A stretch of 64,000 bases of DNA from Brevibacillus panacihumi (GTDB lineage Bacteria; Bacillota; Bacilli; Brevibacillales; Brevibacillaceae): assembly GCF_003710985.1 (NCBI RefSeq), contig NZ_RHHT01000019.1:1-64000 (forward strand), read 5' to 3'. Of this stretch, positions 1-8,663 are shown piece after piece; the stretch's first letter is position 1; every line of letters begins with the position of its first letter. The notes under the pieces were generated by a model. The model was not told the origin of the DNA and made no database searches. It saw only the letters and a program-made list of their open reading frames with translations. A program made the position numbers and the translations under genes.

Positions 1-654
1 CTAGGGTCAAGTGATCTCCTTGACGCTAGACGGTTTCCTTTCTAGACTCCGACTCCAAGGTGGTTGAAGTAGGGAAGAAGGAAGAATCATATGAAAATGC
101 GAGAATAAGGGAGAAAGACTCTAATTTTGAGGGGTTAAACCGGTGGTAATTTTGATTTAAAAGATTAAAAAAGCTAACTGTAGGGAGTTTACACTCGGTT
201 TAGAACAAGAAGTAACTGTTATGGAGCGAGTAAACTTAGCAGGCTTATTCCTACTTGAACATAAAGAGGAATAGGCCTTATGTATGTAAAATCAAATTTC
301 TGAAGAATACGATGCCAAACCAAGGTACTGGCAGTTGAGAAAGCAAAAGCGGTGTATCGTAGACGCTGAATTTTCGTCACCTTTTCAAGTCCGCCTGCTT
401 ACCTGTTAGTGTAACCGTGTACTGCAAGAGATTTCCGACTTACCCCCCTCGACAAAAGAACAACCACTCCCCCACCCAGCGTTCGACACCCTTTCCACCC
501 CCAATCAGCTAAGATGATGGTAAGAAGTATAAGTGAATACATCAGCCAACGGCGAAGATACTTCGGCAGTCAGCGGGAAAGAAGTATTATTCGCCTGTTG
601 CTGCGCATAAAGTGAACGTATCGCAGTTATTGCTGGTGTGAGAGGGGAGATATC
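1..654. other. Leading intergenic region without a recognised gene
   Basis: No reading frame here is convincing. Positions 1-29 form a hairpin (arms 1-11 and 19-29, one mismatch, 7-base loop) without a following T-run; it may be the end of a terminator for a gene outside the window. A second imperfect inverted repeat lies near 250-277 (GGCTTATTCCT and AGGAATAGGCC). The stretch is AT-richer than the following gene and has no clear promoter. It could be decayed sequence. Confidence 0.5.
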
Positions 655-2085
655 ATGCATGCGATCCGCTTCGGGACGGATGGCTGGCGTGCGATTGTCG
701 CAGAGGAATTCACGATGGAAAATGTTCGCATCGTGGCACAGGCGATTGCCTGCTACACGAAGGAGATCGGACAACAGGAGCAACCGCTGCTCGTCGGACA
801 TGACACCCGATTTTTAGGAAGAAGATTTGCGGAAGAAGTAGGCAAAGTGCTGACAGCCAACGGCATACGCACCTATTTGCTGAATGAGGCTGCTCCAACG
901 CCGGCGGTCGCATTCGGCGTCAAGCATTTCGCCGCGAGTGGAGCGGTGATGATCACGGCAAGTCACAACCCGCCCGAGTACAATGGCATCAAATACATCC
1001 CCGAATACGCGGGCCCTGCGACGCCTGCAATCACCAAAAAGCTGGAGGCATGGATTGCCCGGATCGCAGAGAGCGGCGAGGTGCGAACGATCTCCCTGGA
1101 AGAAGCCAAGGCACAAAAGCGCCTGCAAATTATCGTTTTGCGTCCTCATTACGAGGCCCATTTGCGGCGGATGGTGAAAATGGACGTGTTAGGCCGATCT
1201 TCCTTGCATGTGGTCGTCGATGCCATGCATGGTGCTGGCATCGGGTATGTGAGCGGCTTGCTGCGGGAAGCGGGAGTCCGAACCGTCGGCATCAGGGAGA
1301 GTATAGACGCCGCATTCGGAGGAGATCTTCCCGAACCCAATGACAAGCATTTGGCCTTGTTGAAGCAAGAGGTGCTGAACCAAAAGGCAACGATAGGACT
1401 GGCCAATGACGGGGATGCAGACCGTTTTGGCGTGGTAGACGAGCAGGGCAGGTACATTCCAGCCAATGACGTCCTGGTGCTCCTCACCTACCATCTGGTA
1501 AAAAACCGCAAGCTGAAAGGAAAAATCGTGCGTACAGTAGCGACCACGCACTTGCTGGACAAAATGGCAGAAGCATATGACCTGGAGCTGATCGAAACGC
1601 CAGTCGGCTTCAAGTATATCGGGGAGCAAATGCTTGGCGGCGATGTTCTGATCGGCGGGGAAGAGAGCGGGGGAGCCAGCATCCTGGGCCATATCCCGGA
1701 AAAAGACGGCGTCTTGATCAACATGCTGATCGCTGAGCTGTGCGCCTGGGAGGGCAAGAGCATCAGCGAGATCAGGCGCGACATCCACGAACAGTTCGGC
1801 GAGCGGTTCAGCGCACGCCTGGACCTGCCCTTGACCTCACAGGAAGGCTTGCTCCAACGAATCATGGACGCAGAACCCCAGTTCATCGGTCCCTTTGCCG
1901 TGCAACACATCCAAACCTTGGATGGACGTAAGTTGTTATTGGAGGACGGCCATTGGGTATTGATTCGACCATCTGGAACCGAGCCGTTGGTCCGCATTTA
2001 TTGCGAAGCCGCAACACAGCAGGCACTGGAAAAAATCAAGGAAGCCATTCGCGACTGGTTTCTTGATATTCGGGTATCGGTTTAG
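655..2085 (+). CDS. Phosphoglucomutase/phosphomannomutase family protein
   Basis: A 476-residue alpha-D-phosphohexomutase, interconverting sugar 1- and 6-phosphates in the cytoplasm through a phosphoserine. All four family signatures are visible: the catalytic loop TASHNP with the serine at about residue 103, the metal loop DGDADR at about 252-257, the sugar-binding GEESGG near 335, and the phosphate loop RPSGTEP at about 438. The length is between GlmM (about 450) and the Bacillus PgcA type (about 580), and GlmM or ManB specificity cannot be told from sequence alone. The ATG at 655 follows GAGGGGAG at good spacing. The gene stands alone and ends at a strong terminator. Confidence 0.93.
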   Translation: MHAIRFGTDGWRAIVAEEFTMENVRIVAQAIACYTKEIGQQEQPLLVGHDTRFLGRRFAEEVGKVLTANGIRTYLLNEAAPTPAVAFGVKHFAASGAVMITASHNPPEYNGIKYIPEYAGPATPAITKKLEAWIARIAESGEVRTISLEEAKAQKRLQIIVLRPHYEAHLRRMVKMDVLGRSSLHVVVDAMHGAGIGYVSGLLREAGVRTVGIRESIDAAFGGDLPEPNDKHLALLKQEVLNQKATIGLANDGDADRFGVVDEQGRYIPANDVLVLLTYHLVKNRKLKGKIVRTVATTHLLDKMAEAYDLELIETPVGFKYIGEQMLGGDVLIGGEESGGASILGHIPEKDGVLINMLIAELCAWEGKSISEIRRDIHEQFGERFSARLDLPLTSQEGLLQRIMDAEPQFIGPFAVQHIQTLDGRKLLLEDGHWVLIRPSGTEPLVRIYCEAATQQALEKIKEAIRDWFLDIRVSV

Positions 2086-2123
2086 AAGCAAATGCGAATT
2101 CGAGACGATTGAGAATAGCTTGA

Positions 2124-2152
2124 GGGATGGCCAACGGGCCATCCCTTTTTTA
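2124..2152 (+). terminator. Rho-independent terminator of the phosphohexomutase gene
   Basis: A perfect 9-bp stem (GGGATGGCC, loop AACG, GGCCATCCC) is followed by six T. It lies 38 bases after the stop codon. Confidence 0.9.
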
Positions 2153-2181
2153 TCGAGAGTATATACGGTATCTGGCGAGTG

Positions 2182-3417
2182 TCAAGAAGAAGTCGTATCC
2201 CCCGGTTCTGTCTGCCTGAGCAATATAGGCATGGAAACAGCAATTCCCGCTGCCGCGATCATGACTAACACTGCCAGCACCAAATATCCGGCAGCAGCAT
2301 TGGTTGAATCGAGCATGATCGTGAACAGGGCCAACAACAACAGCCTCATCAAGGTGCCAATCGCCCGAAAAAAGCTCAAGACTCTACCCATCAAATGATT
2401 CGGCAGCAATTCCATATACAGGTTCTGACGGATCAACCGTGTCGATACGTTGCACCAGCCTAAGAATGCCGATAAAAGAACAAATACCCATCCGATCGGT
2501 ATGGCGACCGTCATGACGAGAGCTACGGCCATCCAGATAAAATGGAAGACCATATAGGCGATTGCACCGATTCTTTGGCTCAGCCATCCCATCCACATGC
2601 CTGCTGCCACTGCGCCAATGGAATATGTAACCTCTCCGAATGAGTAAATGTTCACTCCTTCTCTTAGAACCTGGCTCACAAATAGAGGATTCAGAAGGTT
2701 CGTCAACAACACTGCAATGAATGGCATCAGAGCAGAAACTCCAAAGATGAGGAAACCCGGTTTCATCCTGATATAGACCCAGCTTTGAGAAAAAAGGACC
2801 CACCAAGAGGTTCGGGCAGCGCTTTCCGATTGCCTATTCGGCGTAAACGCATAATCAATCCCTGACAGGGTTACGAAAGCGAGAAAATAGGTGAATGCGT
2901 TCAAGAGAAGGACCACATGAAGGCCGAACTGCCCAAGAAGAAGTCCTGCACATGCTCCTGCCAGAACGAGAGCGGTCTGATTCTCCACCTCCAAGGCCGC
3001 ATTGACCGCTTTGTACTGTTTTTGCTCAAAGATCTCTTGTACGAAAGCAGCCTGGGCAGGCTCATGTAGTTGAAACATAAACATTGTCGCCAAATAGAGA
3101 AGGACAAGCATCCACTCCTCGTAAGGAGCCCAAAATCCCAAAGCCGCCAGAAAGAACAAAACCGCAAAACCTCCGAGCTGTTCGATCTGCAGCATGAGCT
3201 TTCGAGAATAGCGGTCAATCAACGTACCCACGTAGGGTGCGATGAGGAGCGAAAGGATAGCCGAAATCAACATAGTTGAGCCAAGCACGCCGACTGTGCC
3301 GGTCGATTCGACCAAATACCACGATATTCCGATCATGGTCATGCCTTGACCAAAGCCAGAAAACAGGTTGGAAAAAAATAGTTTGCGAAAATGACGATCT
3401 CCAAAAACGTTTCTCAT
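2182..3417 (-). CDS. MFS transporter, drug-efflux-like (MFS_3 type)
   Basis: A 411-residue inner-membrane protein with about 12 hydrophobic helices. The N-terminus (residues 10-60, with FSNLFSGFGQG and a loop GTLIDRYSRK after helix 2) resembles the macrolide-efflux and enterobactin-exporter branch of the major facilitator superfamily. Members export drugs or siderophores using the proton gradient; the substrate is not visible. The ATG at 3417 follows AAGAGGAG. The gene is monocistronic, is transcribed towards the phosphohexomutase gene, and is AT-richer than its neighbours. Its 5' leader holds an attenuator-like structure, which fits inducible expression. A second transporter of this type lies at 44153-45358. 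Confidence 0.85.
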   Translation of the reverse strand: MRNVFGDRHFRKLFFSNLFSGFGQGMTMIGISWYLVESTGTVGVLGSTMLISAILSLLIAPYVGTLIDRYSRKLMLQIEQLGGFAVLFFLAALGFWAPYEEWMLVLLYLATMFMFQLHEPAQAAFVQEIFEQKQYKAVNAALEVENQTALVLAGACAGLLLGQFGLHVVLLLNAFTYFLAFVTLSGIDYAFTPNRQSESAARTSWWVLFSQSWVYIRMKPGFLIFGVSALMPFIAVLLTNLLNPLFVSQVLREGVNIYSFGEVTYSIGAVAAGMWMGWLSQRIGAIAYMVFHFIWMAVALVMTVAIPIGWVFVLLSAFLGWCNVSTRLIRQNLYMELLPNHLMGRVLSFFRAIGTLMRLLLLALFTIMLDSTNAAAGYLVLAVLVMIAAAGIAVSMPILLRQTEPGDTTSS

Positions 3418-3590
3418 ATTCCACGCTCCTCTTTGCGTTTCTAGGGATTTTTAGTCCCTAATAAAAACGATAAGGAGCCTGCTTATAGATGAGGATTTCC
3501 TTCATCCTTAAGCAGGCTCCCAGTATTTCAATGGGCCGATTTCATTTTCGCTTCTAAAAGTATAGCATTGTTGTTCGTAGCCTTGCAATA
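3418..3590 (-). promoter_or_regulatory. Promoter and attenuator-like leader of the MFS gene
   Basis: On the minus strand a promoter TTGCAA (3588-3583) and TATACT (3564-3559) is separated by 18 bases. The predicted transcript then carries a five-codon ORF (ATG at 3545, stop ending at 3528). A 12-bp perfect inverted repeat follows (3509-3520 with 3474-3485, with an inner GATGAGG/CCTTCATC stem), then a T-rich run at 3473-3458. A second small hairpin (TAGGGA/TCCCTA) and the ribosome site precede the ATG at 3417. The order short ORF, terminator-like hairpin, resistance gene matches antibiotic-responsive attenuators known from Bacillales efflux and ABC-F genes. The function here is inferred. Confidence 0.55.
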
Positions 3591-3694
3591 TTCTGAAACG
3601 AATCCCTTCTCAAAAATCTTATAAAAAATGGCAGAGAAAATTTACCAACAAACAATTGCCAAACAATTTTGAAAGCGTTATCATAATAATCAGA

Positions 3695-3725
3695 AAAACT
3701 GACAACTGATTCACTTTTCAGTTTT
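3695..3725. promoter_or_regulatory. Dyad upstream of the TetR gene, possible operator
   Basis: An inverted repeat AAAACTGA - 15 bases - TCAGTTTT lies 40-70 bases before the TetR start. TetR regulators usually bind such dyads in their own promoter. No clear match to the Bacillus FadR box was seen, so this is only a candidate. Confidence 0.3.
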
Positions 3726-3765
3726 GAGAGCGCAACTACTTCTTTTCAGACAAAAGGTGATGCAA

Positions 3766-4407
3766 ATGACGGAGATAACTCCCGCGATGAAACAGCATAG
3801 CAAGACACCGGCGACGACGAAAGGCGCGAAGACGCGGCAAAAGCTGCTGAACGTAGCCGAAGAGGTTTTCGGGGCGAAAGGATACTTCGCTGCCTCCATC
3901 ATCGACATTACCCAGCAGGCCAACGTCGCACAGGGGACCTTCTACAATTACTTTGAATCCAAGTACGAAATTTACGCGGAGCTCATCCGCCAATTGAGCC
4001 GGGATTTCCGCATCGAGATCAAGCAGGAGGTGGCTCAGGCGAAAAGCCAGCGCGAGGCGTTGGAGATCGGGATCCACGTCTTCCTCAAATGGGTGAAAAA
4101 CCACCGCAACCTGTACAGTATCGTCCAGCAATCCGTGCTGGTGGATGAGCAATTGTACCGCGCCTATTACGAACGGCTGGCACAGGGTTACCTGAAAGGA
4201 CTGGAAGGCGCAATCGAGCGAGGCGAATTCAAAAACCTCAATCCCGAGACGGTAGCCTATTGCCTGATGGGAGTCACCTCCTTCATCGGGATGCGCTGGG
4301 TTTACTGGGAGGATAAAGAGGTGCCTGACGAGGTCGTGCAGGATGCCATTACCTTTATTTTTGAAGGGCTGGTACGCCAGGAAGGAAAGGATCAGAAGGG
4401 GGAGTAA
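3766..4407 (+). CDS. TetR/AcrR family transcriptional regulator
   Basis: A cytoplasmic one-component repressor of about 213 residues. The N-terminal TetR helix-turn-helix is clear, with an AEEVFGAKGY helix, DITQQANVAQGTFYNYF as the recognition region, and SKYEIYAELI after it. The C-terminal ligand domain begins near residue 70. I chose the ATG at 3766 because AAAGGTGA lies 5 bases upstream; the ATG at 3760 is an alternative. The stop is one base before the acyl-CoA ligase start, so the two are translationally coupled. By context and by analogy with the Bacillus fatty-acid regulator FadR (YsiA), it probably senses an acyl-CoA and controls the downstream cluster. That assignment is an inference. 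Confidence 0.88.
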   Translation: MTEITPAMKQHSKTPATTKGAKTRQKLLNVAEEVFGAKGYFAASIIDITQQANVAQGTFYNYFESKYEIYAELIRQLSRDFRIEIKQEVAQAKSQREALEIGIHVFLKWVKNHRNLYSIVQQSVLVDEQLYRAYYERLAQGYLKGLEGAIERGEFKNLNPETVAYCLMGVTSFIGMRWVYWEDKEVPDEVVQDAITFIFEGLVRQEGKDQKGE

Positions 4408-4408
4408 G

Positions 4409-5941
4409 ATGAACGGGATTGCGGACTGGATTGATAAGCGAGCCTTCATTACACCCGGCAGAATCGCACTCATTGATGAGAGACGGCAGCTTACCTACCG
4501 AGAAATGAGCGCGGAAATCAACCGCTACGCCCACATGCTTGAAGGGAGGTACGGGCTTCAGCCTGGCGAACGCATTGGCATCTGGGCGACCAACAGCATT
4601 GAATATCTCATGCTGCTGTTTGCGATCGCCAAGCTGGGGGGCATCGCAGTCGTGCTCAATGTACGGCTCACGCCCAGCGAACTGGAATACCAGCTTAATG
4701 ACAGCGGCTCACGGCTGCTGATCGTAGAGACCTCTTTTCGAGAGGAAGCGGAATCTATCCTTGCGAACACCGGAGTTCAGCAGGTGCTCTGGTTCGATCA
4801 GGGAGAAAGCTCCTGTCACCAGCTGTCCGAGCAGGCTGCCGCTTATCCGAACGACTTGCTGAAAAGGGAGGGAGTTGCCGGAGAGACGCCCTTCATCATC
4901 TGCTATACATCAGGCACCACAGGAAAGCCCAAGGGGGCAGTGCTAACCCAGGAAAACATGTTCTGGAACGCTGTCAACAACGTGCTGGCACTCGAACTCA
5001 CCTCCTTTGACAAATCCCTCACCTTATTGCCGCTGTTTCATATCGGCGGGATCGGACTGTTCGCTTTGCCGACGCTTTTTGCCGGAGGGACAGTCATCGT
5101 GCCTCATCGTTTCGACCCGGTAAAAACGCTTCAGCTCATCGAAGAACATCGTGTGACGATCGTGATGGGCGTACCTACGATCTATGATTTTATTCGGAAA
5201 AGTCCTAATTTTCCAACTACCAATCTCGAATCGATCCGCTGGTTTTACTGCGGAGGAGCGCCTTGTCCGCATGAGTTGATTCAAAGCTATCTGGAACGCG
5301 GGGTACCGTTTGCTCAAGGCTTTGGCATGACGGAAACAAGCCCGACCGTATTTATGACTTCACGCGAGGACTACGGCCGCAAGATTGGTTCAATCGGCAA
5401 GCCAGTGATGTTTTGCGACATTCGCGTCGTCGATGAGAGCGGACAGGATGTCGGACCCGGAGAAATCGGCGAGCTGTGGATCAAGGGCGGCAACGTCATG
5501 CAGGGCTATTGGAATCGGCCGGAGGCGACAGCCGAATCGTTTCGCGATGGGTGGCTCTTGACAGGGGATCTGGTGACACAGGACGAGGAGGGCTTCGTCA
5601 CCATCATTGGCCGCAAGAAAGACATGATCATCTCCGGCGGCGAAAACATCTATCCCCTCGAAGTGGAGCAGGTAATCAGCCAAATGCCGGCTGTTGATGA
5701 GGTGGCTGTCGTAGGGGTTGCGGATGCGAAATGGGGAGAGGTTCCAGTAGCGGCGATCGCCGTCAAAACGGGACATGAGCTTCAAGCAGATGATGTAAAG
5801 CAGTACTGCCAAAAGCGGCTGGCCAAGTACAAGGTGCCTGTGAGGATAGATTTTGTCAACGCTCTACCCAAGAATGCAACCGGAAAAATCGACAAAAAAA
5901 CGATCAAAGCAGATTTTATGAAGGAGGAACAGCATGGCTAA
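4409..5941 (+). CDS. Acyl-CoA synthetase (AMP-forming), class I adenylate-forming
   Basis: A 510-residue ligase that activates a carboxylic acid with ATP and CoA through an acyl-adenylate. The motifs are the P-loop YTSGTTGKPKG, GFGMTETSP, GWLLTGDLV with the hinge GRKKDMIISGGENIYP, and the C-terminal LPKNATGKIDKK carrying the catalytic lysine. The size matches medium/long-chain or aromatic acid CoA ligases, and the substrate cannot be read from the motifs. The ATG at 4409 lies behind AGAAGGGGGAG. The 3' end overlaps the next gene by 8 bases. It shares the cluster with a MaoC hydratase, a ketosynthase-like enzyme and an importer, which suggests activation of an imported carboxylate. Confidence 0.92.
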   Translation: MNGIADWIDKRAFITPGRIALIDERRQLTYREMSAEINRYAHMLEGRYGLQPGERIGIWATNSIEYLMLLFAIAKLGGIAVVLNVRLTPSELEYQLNDSGSRLLIVETSFREEAESILANTGVQQVLWFDQGESSCHQLSEQAAAYPNDLLKREGVAGETPFIICYTSGTTGKPKGAVLTQENMFWNAVNNVLALELTSFDKSLTLLPLFHIGGIGLFALPTLFAGGTVIVPHRFDPVKTLQLIEEHRVTIVMGVPTIYDFIRKSPNFPTTNLESIRWFYCGGAPCPHELIQSYLERGVPFAQGFGMTETSPTVFMTSREDYGRKIGSIGKPVMFCDIRVVDESGQDVGPGEIGELWIKGGNVMQGYWNRPEATAESFRDGWLLTGDLVTQDEEGFVTIIGRKKDMIISGGENIYPLEVEQVISQMPAVDEVAVVGVADAKWGEVPVAAIAVKTGHELQADDVKQYCQKRLAKYKVPVRIDFVNALPKNATGKIDKKTIKADFMKEEQHG

Positions 5942-6356
5942 GTACGAGATCGGACAGACAGCTTCTTTCAGCAAAACGATTACGGAGACGGACGTCGTGA
6001 CCTATGCGGGACTCAGCGGAGATTTCAATCCCATTCACGTCGATCGGGAATACGCGAAAAACACGCGCTTTGAACAACGGATCGCCCACGGTCTTTTGAC
6101 GACCAGCCTGCTGTCAGGGGTGCTGGGGATGCATTTGCCCGGACCGGGATGTGTCTACATGGGACAGACGCTGCGCTTCGTCAAGCCTGTGTTTATCAAC
6201 GATACCGTGACGGCTACCGTAGAGGTGCTGGACTTTGACCCTGAAAAGGGGAACATGCGGCTCAAGACGGAATGCCGCAATCAGCATGGAGAGCTGGTCC
6301 TTGAGGGAGAAGCGAAGATGCGGGTGCCGCGTGAGGAACAGGGGGGAGCAGCATGA
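5934..6356 (+). CDS. MaoC family (R)-specific enoyl-CoA hydratase-like protein
   Basis: A 140-residue single hot-dog protein of the MaoC/PhaJ family, which hydrates trans-2-enoyl-CoA to (R)-3-hydroxyacyl-CoA. The hydratase motif is intact: the catalytic Asp and His lie in SGDFNPIHVD (about residues 29-38), followed by IAHGLLTTSLLSG. Its length equals that of PhaJ. It overlaps the ligase gene by 8 bases and the ketosynthase gene by 4 (ATGA), so translation is tightly coupled. It most likely acts on the CoA ester made by the neighbouring ligase. A regulatory or thioesterase-like hot-dog role is less likely because both catalytic residues are present. Confidence 0.88.
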   Translation: MAKYEIGQTASFSKTITETDVVTYAGLSGDFNPIHVDREYAKNTRFEQRIAHGLLTTSLLSGVLGMHLPGPGCVYMGQTLRFVKPVFINDTVTATVEVLDFDPEKGNMRLKTECRNQHGELVLEGEAKMRVPREEQGGAA

Positions 6357-7351
6357 TCGGCATTGCTCATACAGGGGTGTACTTTCCGCCAAGAATCGAG
6401 ACAGCAAAAGAGATCGCGCAGCGGGCAGAGATTCCCGAGAATGTGATTGTGGAGAAGTTCGGATTGGTACAAAAGCATGTCTCAGACAGCAGCATCCACG
6501 CCTCCGATATGGCGATTCAGGCTGCGAAGCCCATTTTGGAAAAAGTAGATCCGCTCTCCATCGATGTACTGATCTACTTCGGAAGCTCCTACAAAGACTA
6601 CATGGTCTGGACCTGCGGCACCAAAATCGTGCACGAGCTCGGGCTGAAGAATGCGTACGCCTTCGAGATCATGAATGTCAGCTCCTGCTTTCCCATCGCG
6701 TTAAAGGTAGCCCGGGATATGCTCGTCGCAGATGACTCCATCCGCAACATCCTTCTGGTCGGGGGATGCAAGGAAGCGGAGCTGGTGGATTACCAGAATG
6801 TGCGCTCCCGCTTCATGTTCAACTTCGCTGACGGAGGGGCAGCAGCTCTTGTTTCGCGGGACGCCGGCAGAAGCCGCGTGCTCGGTTCCTGCATATACAC
6901 GGACGGCTCGTTTCATGACGATGTGCGGGTAGTGGGCGGCGGCTCCAAGCATCCAGCGAGTCTCGAGAGCGTGCAGCAGCGGCTCCATTTTCTCGATGTG
7001 AAAGACCCCAAGGATATGAAACAGCGGCTGGACCCCGTCTCTGTAAGCAATTTCGTGCATGTCGTACAGGAAGCGATGGCGAAAAGCGGCAGTTCCGCAA
7101 GCGAGATCGACTGGCTGATCCCGCTGCACACCAAGCGCTCGATGTTTCTTGAACTTCTGGACAGACTGGAGCTGCGAGAAGAGCAGGCCATTTATCTGGA
7201 CCATTACGGTCACTTGTCTGCACTCGATCCTTGCATCGGCTTGCACCTGGGGCAAGAGCGCCGACTTTTCAAAAAAGGAGACAAGATCGTCACCGTAAGC
7301 GCTGGAACAGGCTATACTTGGGCCGCAACGGTACTGGAATGGCTCGAATGA
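6353..7351 (+). CDS. KAS III-like ketosynthase with an altered active-site triad
   Basis: A 332-residue thiolase-fold protein resembling 3-oxoacyl-ACP synthase III (FabH). The nucleophile aligns as Cys112 in NVSSCFPIALK and the second residue as His259 in IPLHTKRS. The third FabH residue, Asn of the GNTS motif, is replaced by His287 in YGHLSALDP. FabH condenses acetyl-CoA with malonyl-ACP; related enzymes with changed third residues do other acyl transfers. It sits between a MaoC hydratase and a Liv-type binding protein and far from other fatty-acid synthesis genes, so a degradative or acyl-transfer role on CoA esters is more likely than primary fatty-acid initiation. The start overlaps the preceding stop. 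Confidence 0.8.
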   Translation: MIGIAHTGVYFPPRIETAKEIAQRAEIPENVIVEKFGLVQKHVSDSSIHASDMAIQAAKPILEKVDPLSIDVLIYFGSSYKDYMVWTCGTKIVHELGLKNAYAFEIMNVSSCFPIALKVARDMLVADDSIRNILLVGGCKEAELVDYQNVRSRFMFNFADGGAAALVSRDAGRSRVLGSCIYTDGSFHDDVRVVGGGSKHPASLESVQQRLHFLDVKDPKDMKQRLDPVSVSNFVHVVQEAMAKSGSSASEIDWLIPLHTKRSMFLELLDRLELREEQAIYLDHYGHLSALDPCIGLHLGQERRLFKKGDKIVTVSAGTGYTWAATVLEWLE

Positions 7352-7370
7352 CAATAGAGGGGGAACGAAA

Positions 7371-8633
7371 ATGAGAAGGAGAAAGCAAGGATTCAAGTTC
7401 GGAATCACCTCGCTGCTGGTAGCAACGACATTGTTGGCAGCCGCTTGCTCACAGCAGCCAGCGGCTCAGCCAAGCCAATCTGGGTCGGGACAGGGCGCAC
7501 CATCCTCGCAGGGCGAATCGAAACAGCCCATCAAAATCGGGGTTCTCGCCTCTCTGACCGGGGCGCTGGAGGATTACGGCAAACAGACGACGCGCGGCTT
7601 TGAACTGGGAATCGCCTACGCGACGGGAGGAACCAATGAAGTGGCAGGGCGACCGATCGAGGTCATCATCGAGGACACCGAGACCAAGTCGGATGTAGCG
7701 GTAAAAAAGGCGACGAAGCTGATTGAAGACGATCAGGTGGACTTTCTCGTAGGCTCGTCCAGCTCCGGCGACACTTTAGCCGTCGTTCCGCTGGCGGAAG
7801 AGCACAAGAAAATCATGGTGGTCGAACCGGCAGCGGCAGACAGCATCACCGCAGACAACTGGAACAAGTACGTGTTCCGCACGGCCCGCAACTCCTCGCA
7901 GGACGCCATCGCGGGAGCGCTCGCCATCGCCAAGCAGGGAACGAAGATCGCCACCCTTGCGCCTGATTACGCGTTTGGACGCGATGGAGTAGCCGCTTTC
8001 AAGGAAGTGGCGGAAAAACAGGGCGCCCAGATCGTGCTGGAGGAGTACGCGGATCAAAAGACGACAGACTTCACGCCGAATTTGCAAAAAATCATTCAGG
8101 CCAAGCCGGAGTATCTGTTCGTCATCTGGTCCGGTGCCAACACGCCATGGAGCCAAATTGCGGATATGAAGCTGCAAGAGCAGGGCATCAAGGTTTCGAC
8201 GGGGACGGCGGACTTCGCTACCCTGAAAACGATGAAAACCATGGTCGGCATGGAGGGCTTCACGCTCTACTACTACGATCTGCCCAAGAACGAGGTCAAC
8301 GACTGGCTGATCGAGGAGCATAAAAAGCGCCACAACGGCGATGCCCCGGATCTGTTCGTCCCAGGCGGCATGACAGCGGCAATGGCCATCGTCGAAGCCG
8401 TGAAAAAATCGAATGGCGATACCAATGCAGACAATCTGATCCCGCTGATGGAAGGCATGTCGTTTGATTCACCCAAAGGAAAAATGACATTCCGTCCTGA
8501 GGACCATCAAGCGCTGCAGGTCATGTATGCGATTCGTCTGGAACAAAAAGACGGGATGGAGTGGCCTGTACCTGTCCTGATGGGGGAACTGTCGCCGGAG
8601 GACACGGCTCCGCCGGTTCGAAACAAACGATAG
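7371..8633 (+). CDS. ABC transporter substrate-binding lipoprotein, Leu/Ile/Val type
   Basis: A 420-residue type I periplasmic-binding-fold protein. It has a lipoprotein signal with the lipobox LLAAACS near residues 20-26, so the mature protein should be anchored to the outer face of the membrane. A Gln/Ser/Gly-rich linker follows, then the receptor domain beginning IKIGVLASLTGALEDYG. This is the LivJ/amide-binding family, whose ligands include branched amino acids, amides, urea and aromatic acids. The next four genes encode the matching ATPases and permeases. With a CoA ligase just upstream, the ligand may be a carboxylic acid rather than an amino acid, which is an inference. Confidence 0.88.
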   Translation: MRRRKQGFKFGITSLLVATTLLAAACSQQPAAQPSQSGSGQGAPSSQGESKQPIKIGVLASLTGALEDYGKQTTRGFELGIAYATGGTNEVAGRPIEVIIEDTETKSDVAVKKATKLIEDDQVDFLVGSSSSGDTLAVVPLAEEHKKIMVVEPAAADSITADNWNKYVFRTARNSSQDAIAGALAIAKQGTKIATLAPDYAFGRDGVAAFKEVAEKQGAQIVLEEYADQKTTDFTPNLQKIIQAKPEYLFVIWSGANTPWSQIADMKLQEQGIKVSTGTADFATLKTMKTMVGMEGFTLYYYDLPKNEVNDWLIEEHKKRHNGDAPDLFVPGGMTAAMAIVEAVKKSNGDTNADNLIPLMEGMSFDSPKGKMTFRPEDHQALQVMYAIRLEQKDGMEWPVPVLMGELSPEDTAPPVRNKR

Positions 8634-8663
8634 ACGCAAGATCAATCAAAAAAGGGTGATAGC

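Noticed and set aside
1-29. Hairpin at the window start as a terminator or recombination site
   Set aside because: No T-run follows and no neighbouring gene or second copy is visible to support either reading.
250-277. Imperfect inverted repeat as insertion-sequence end
   Set aside because: The arms are close together with one mismatch and no transposase frame or target duplication was found.
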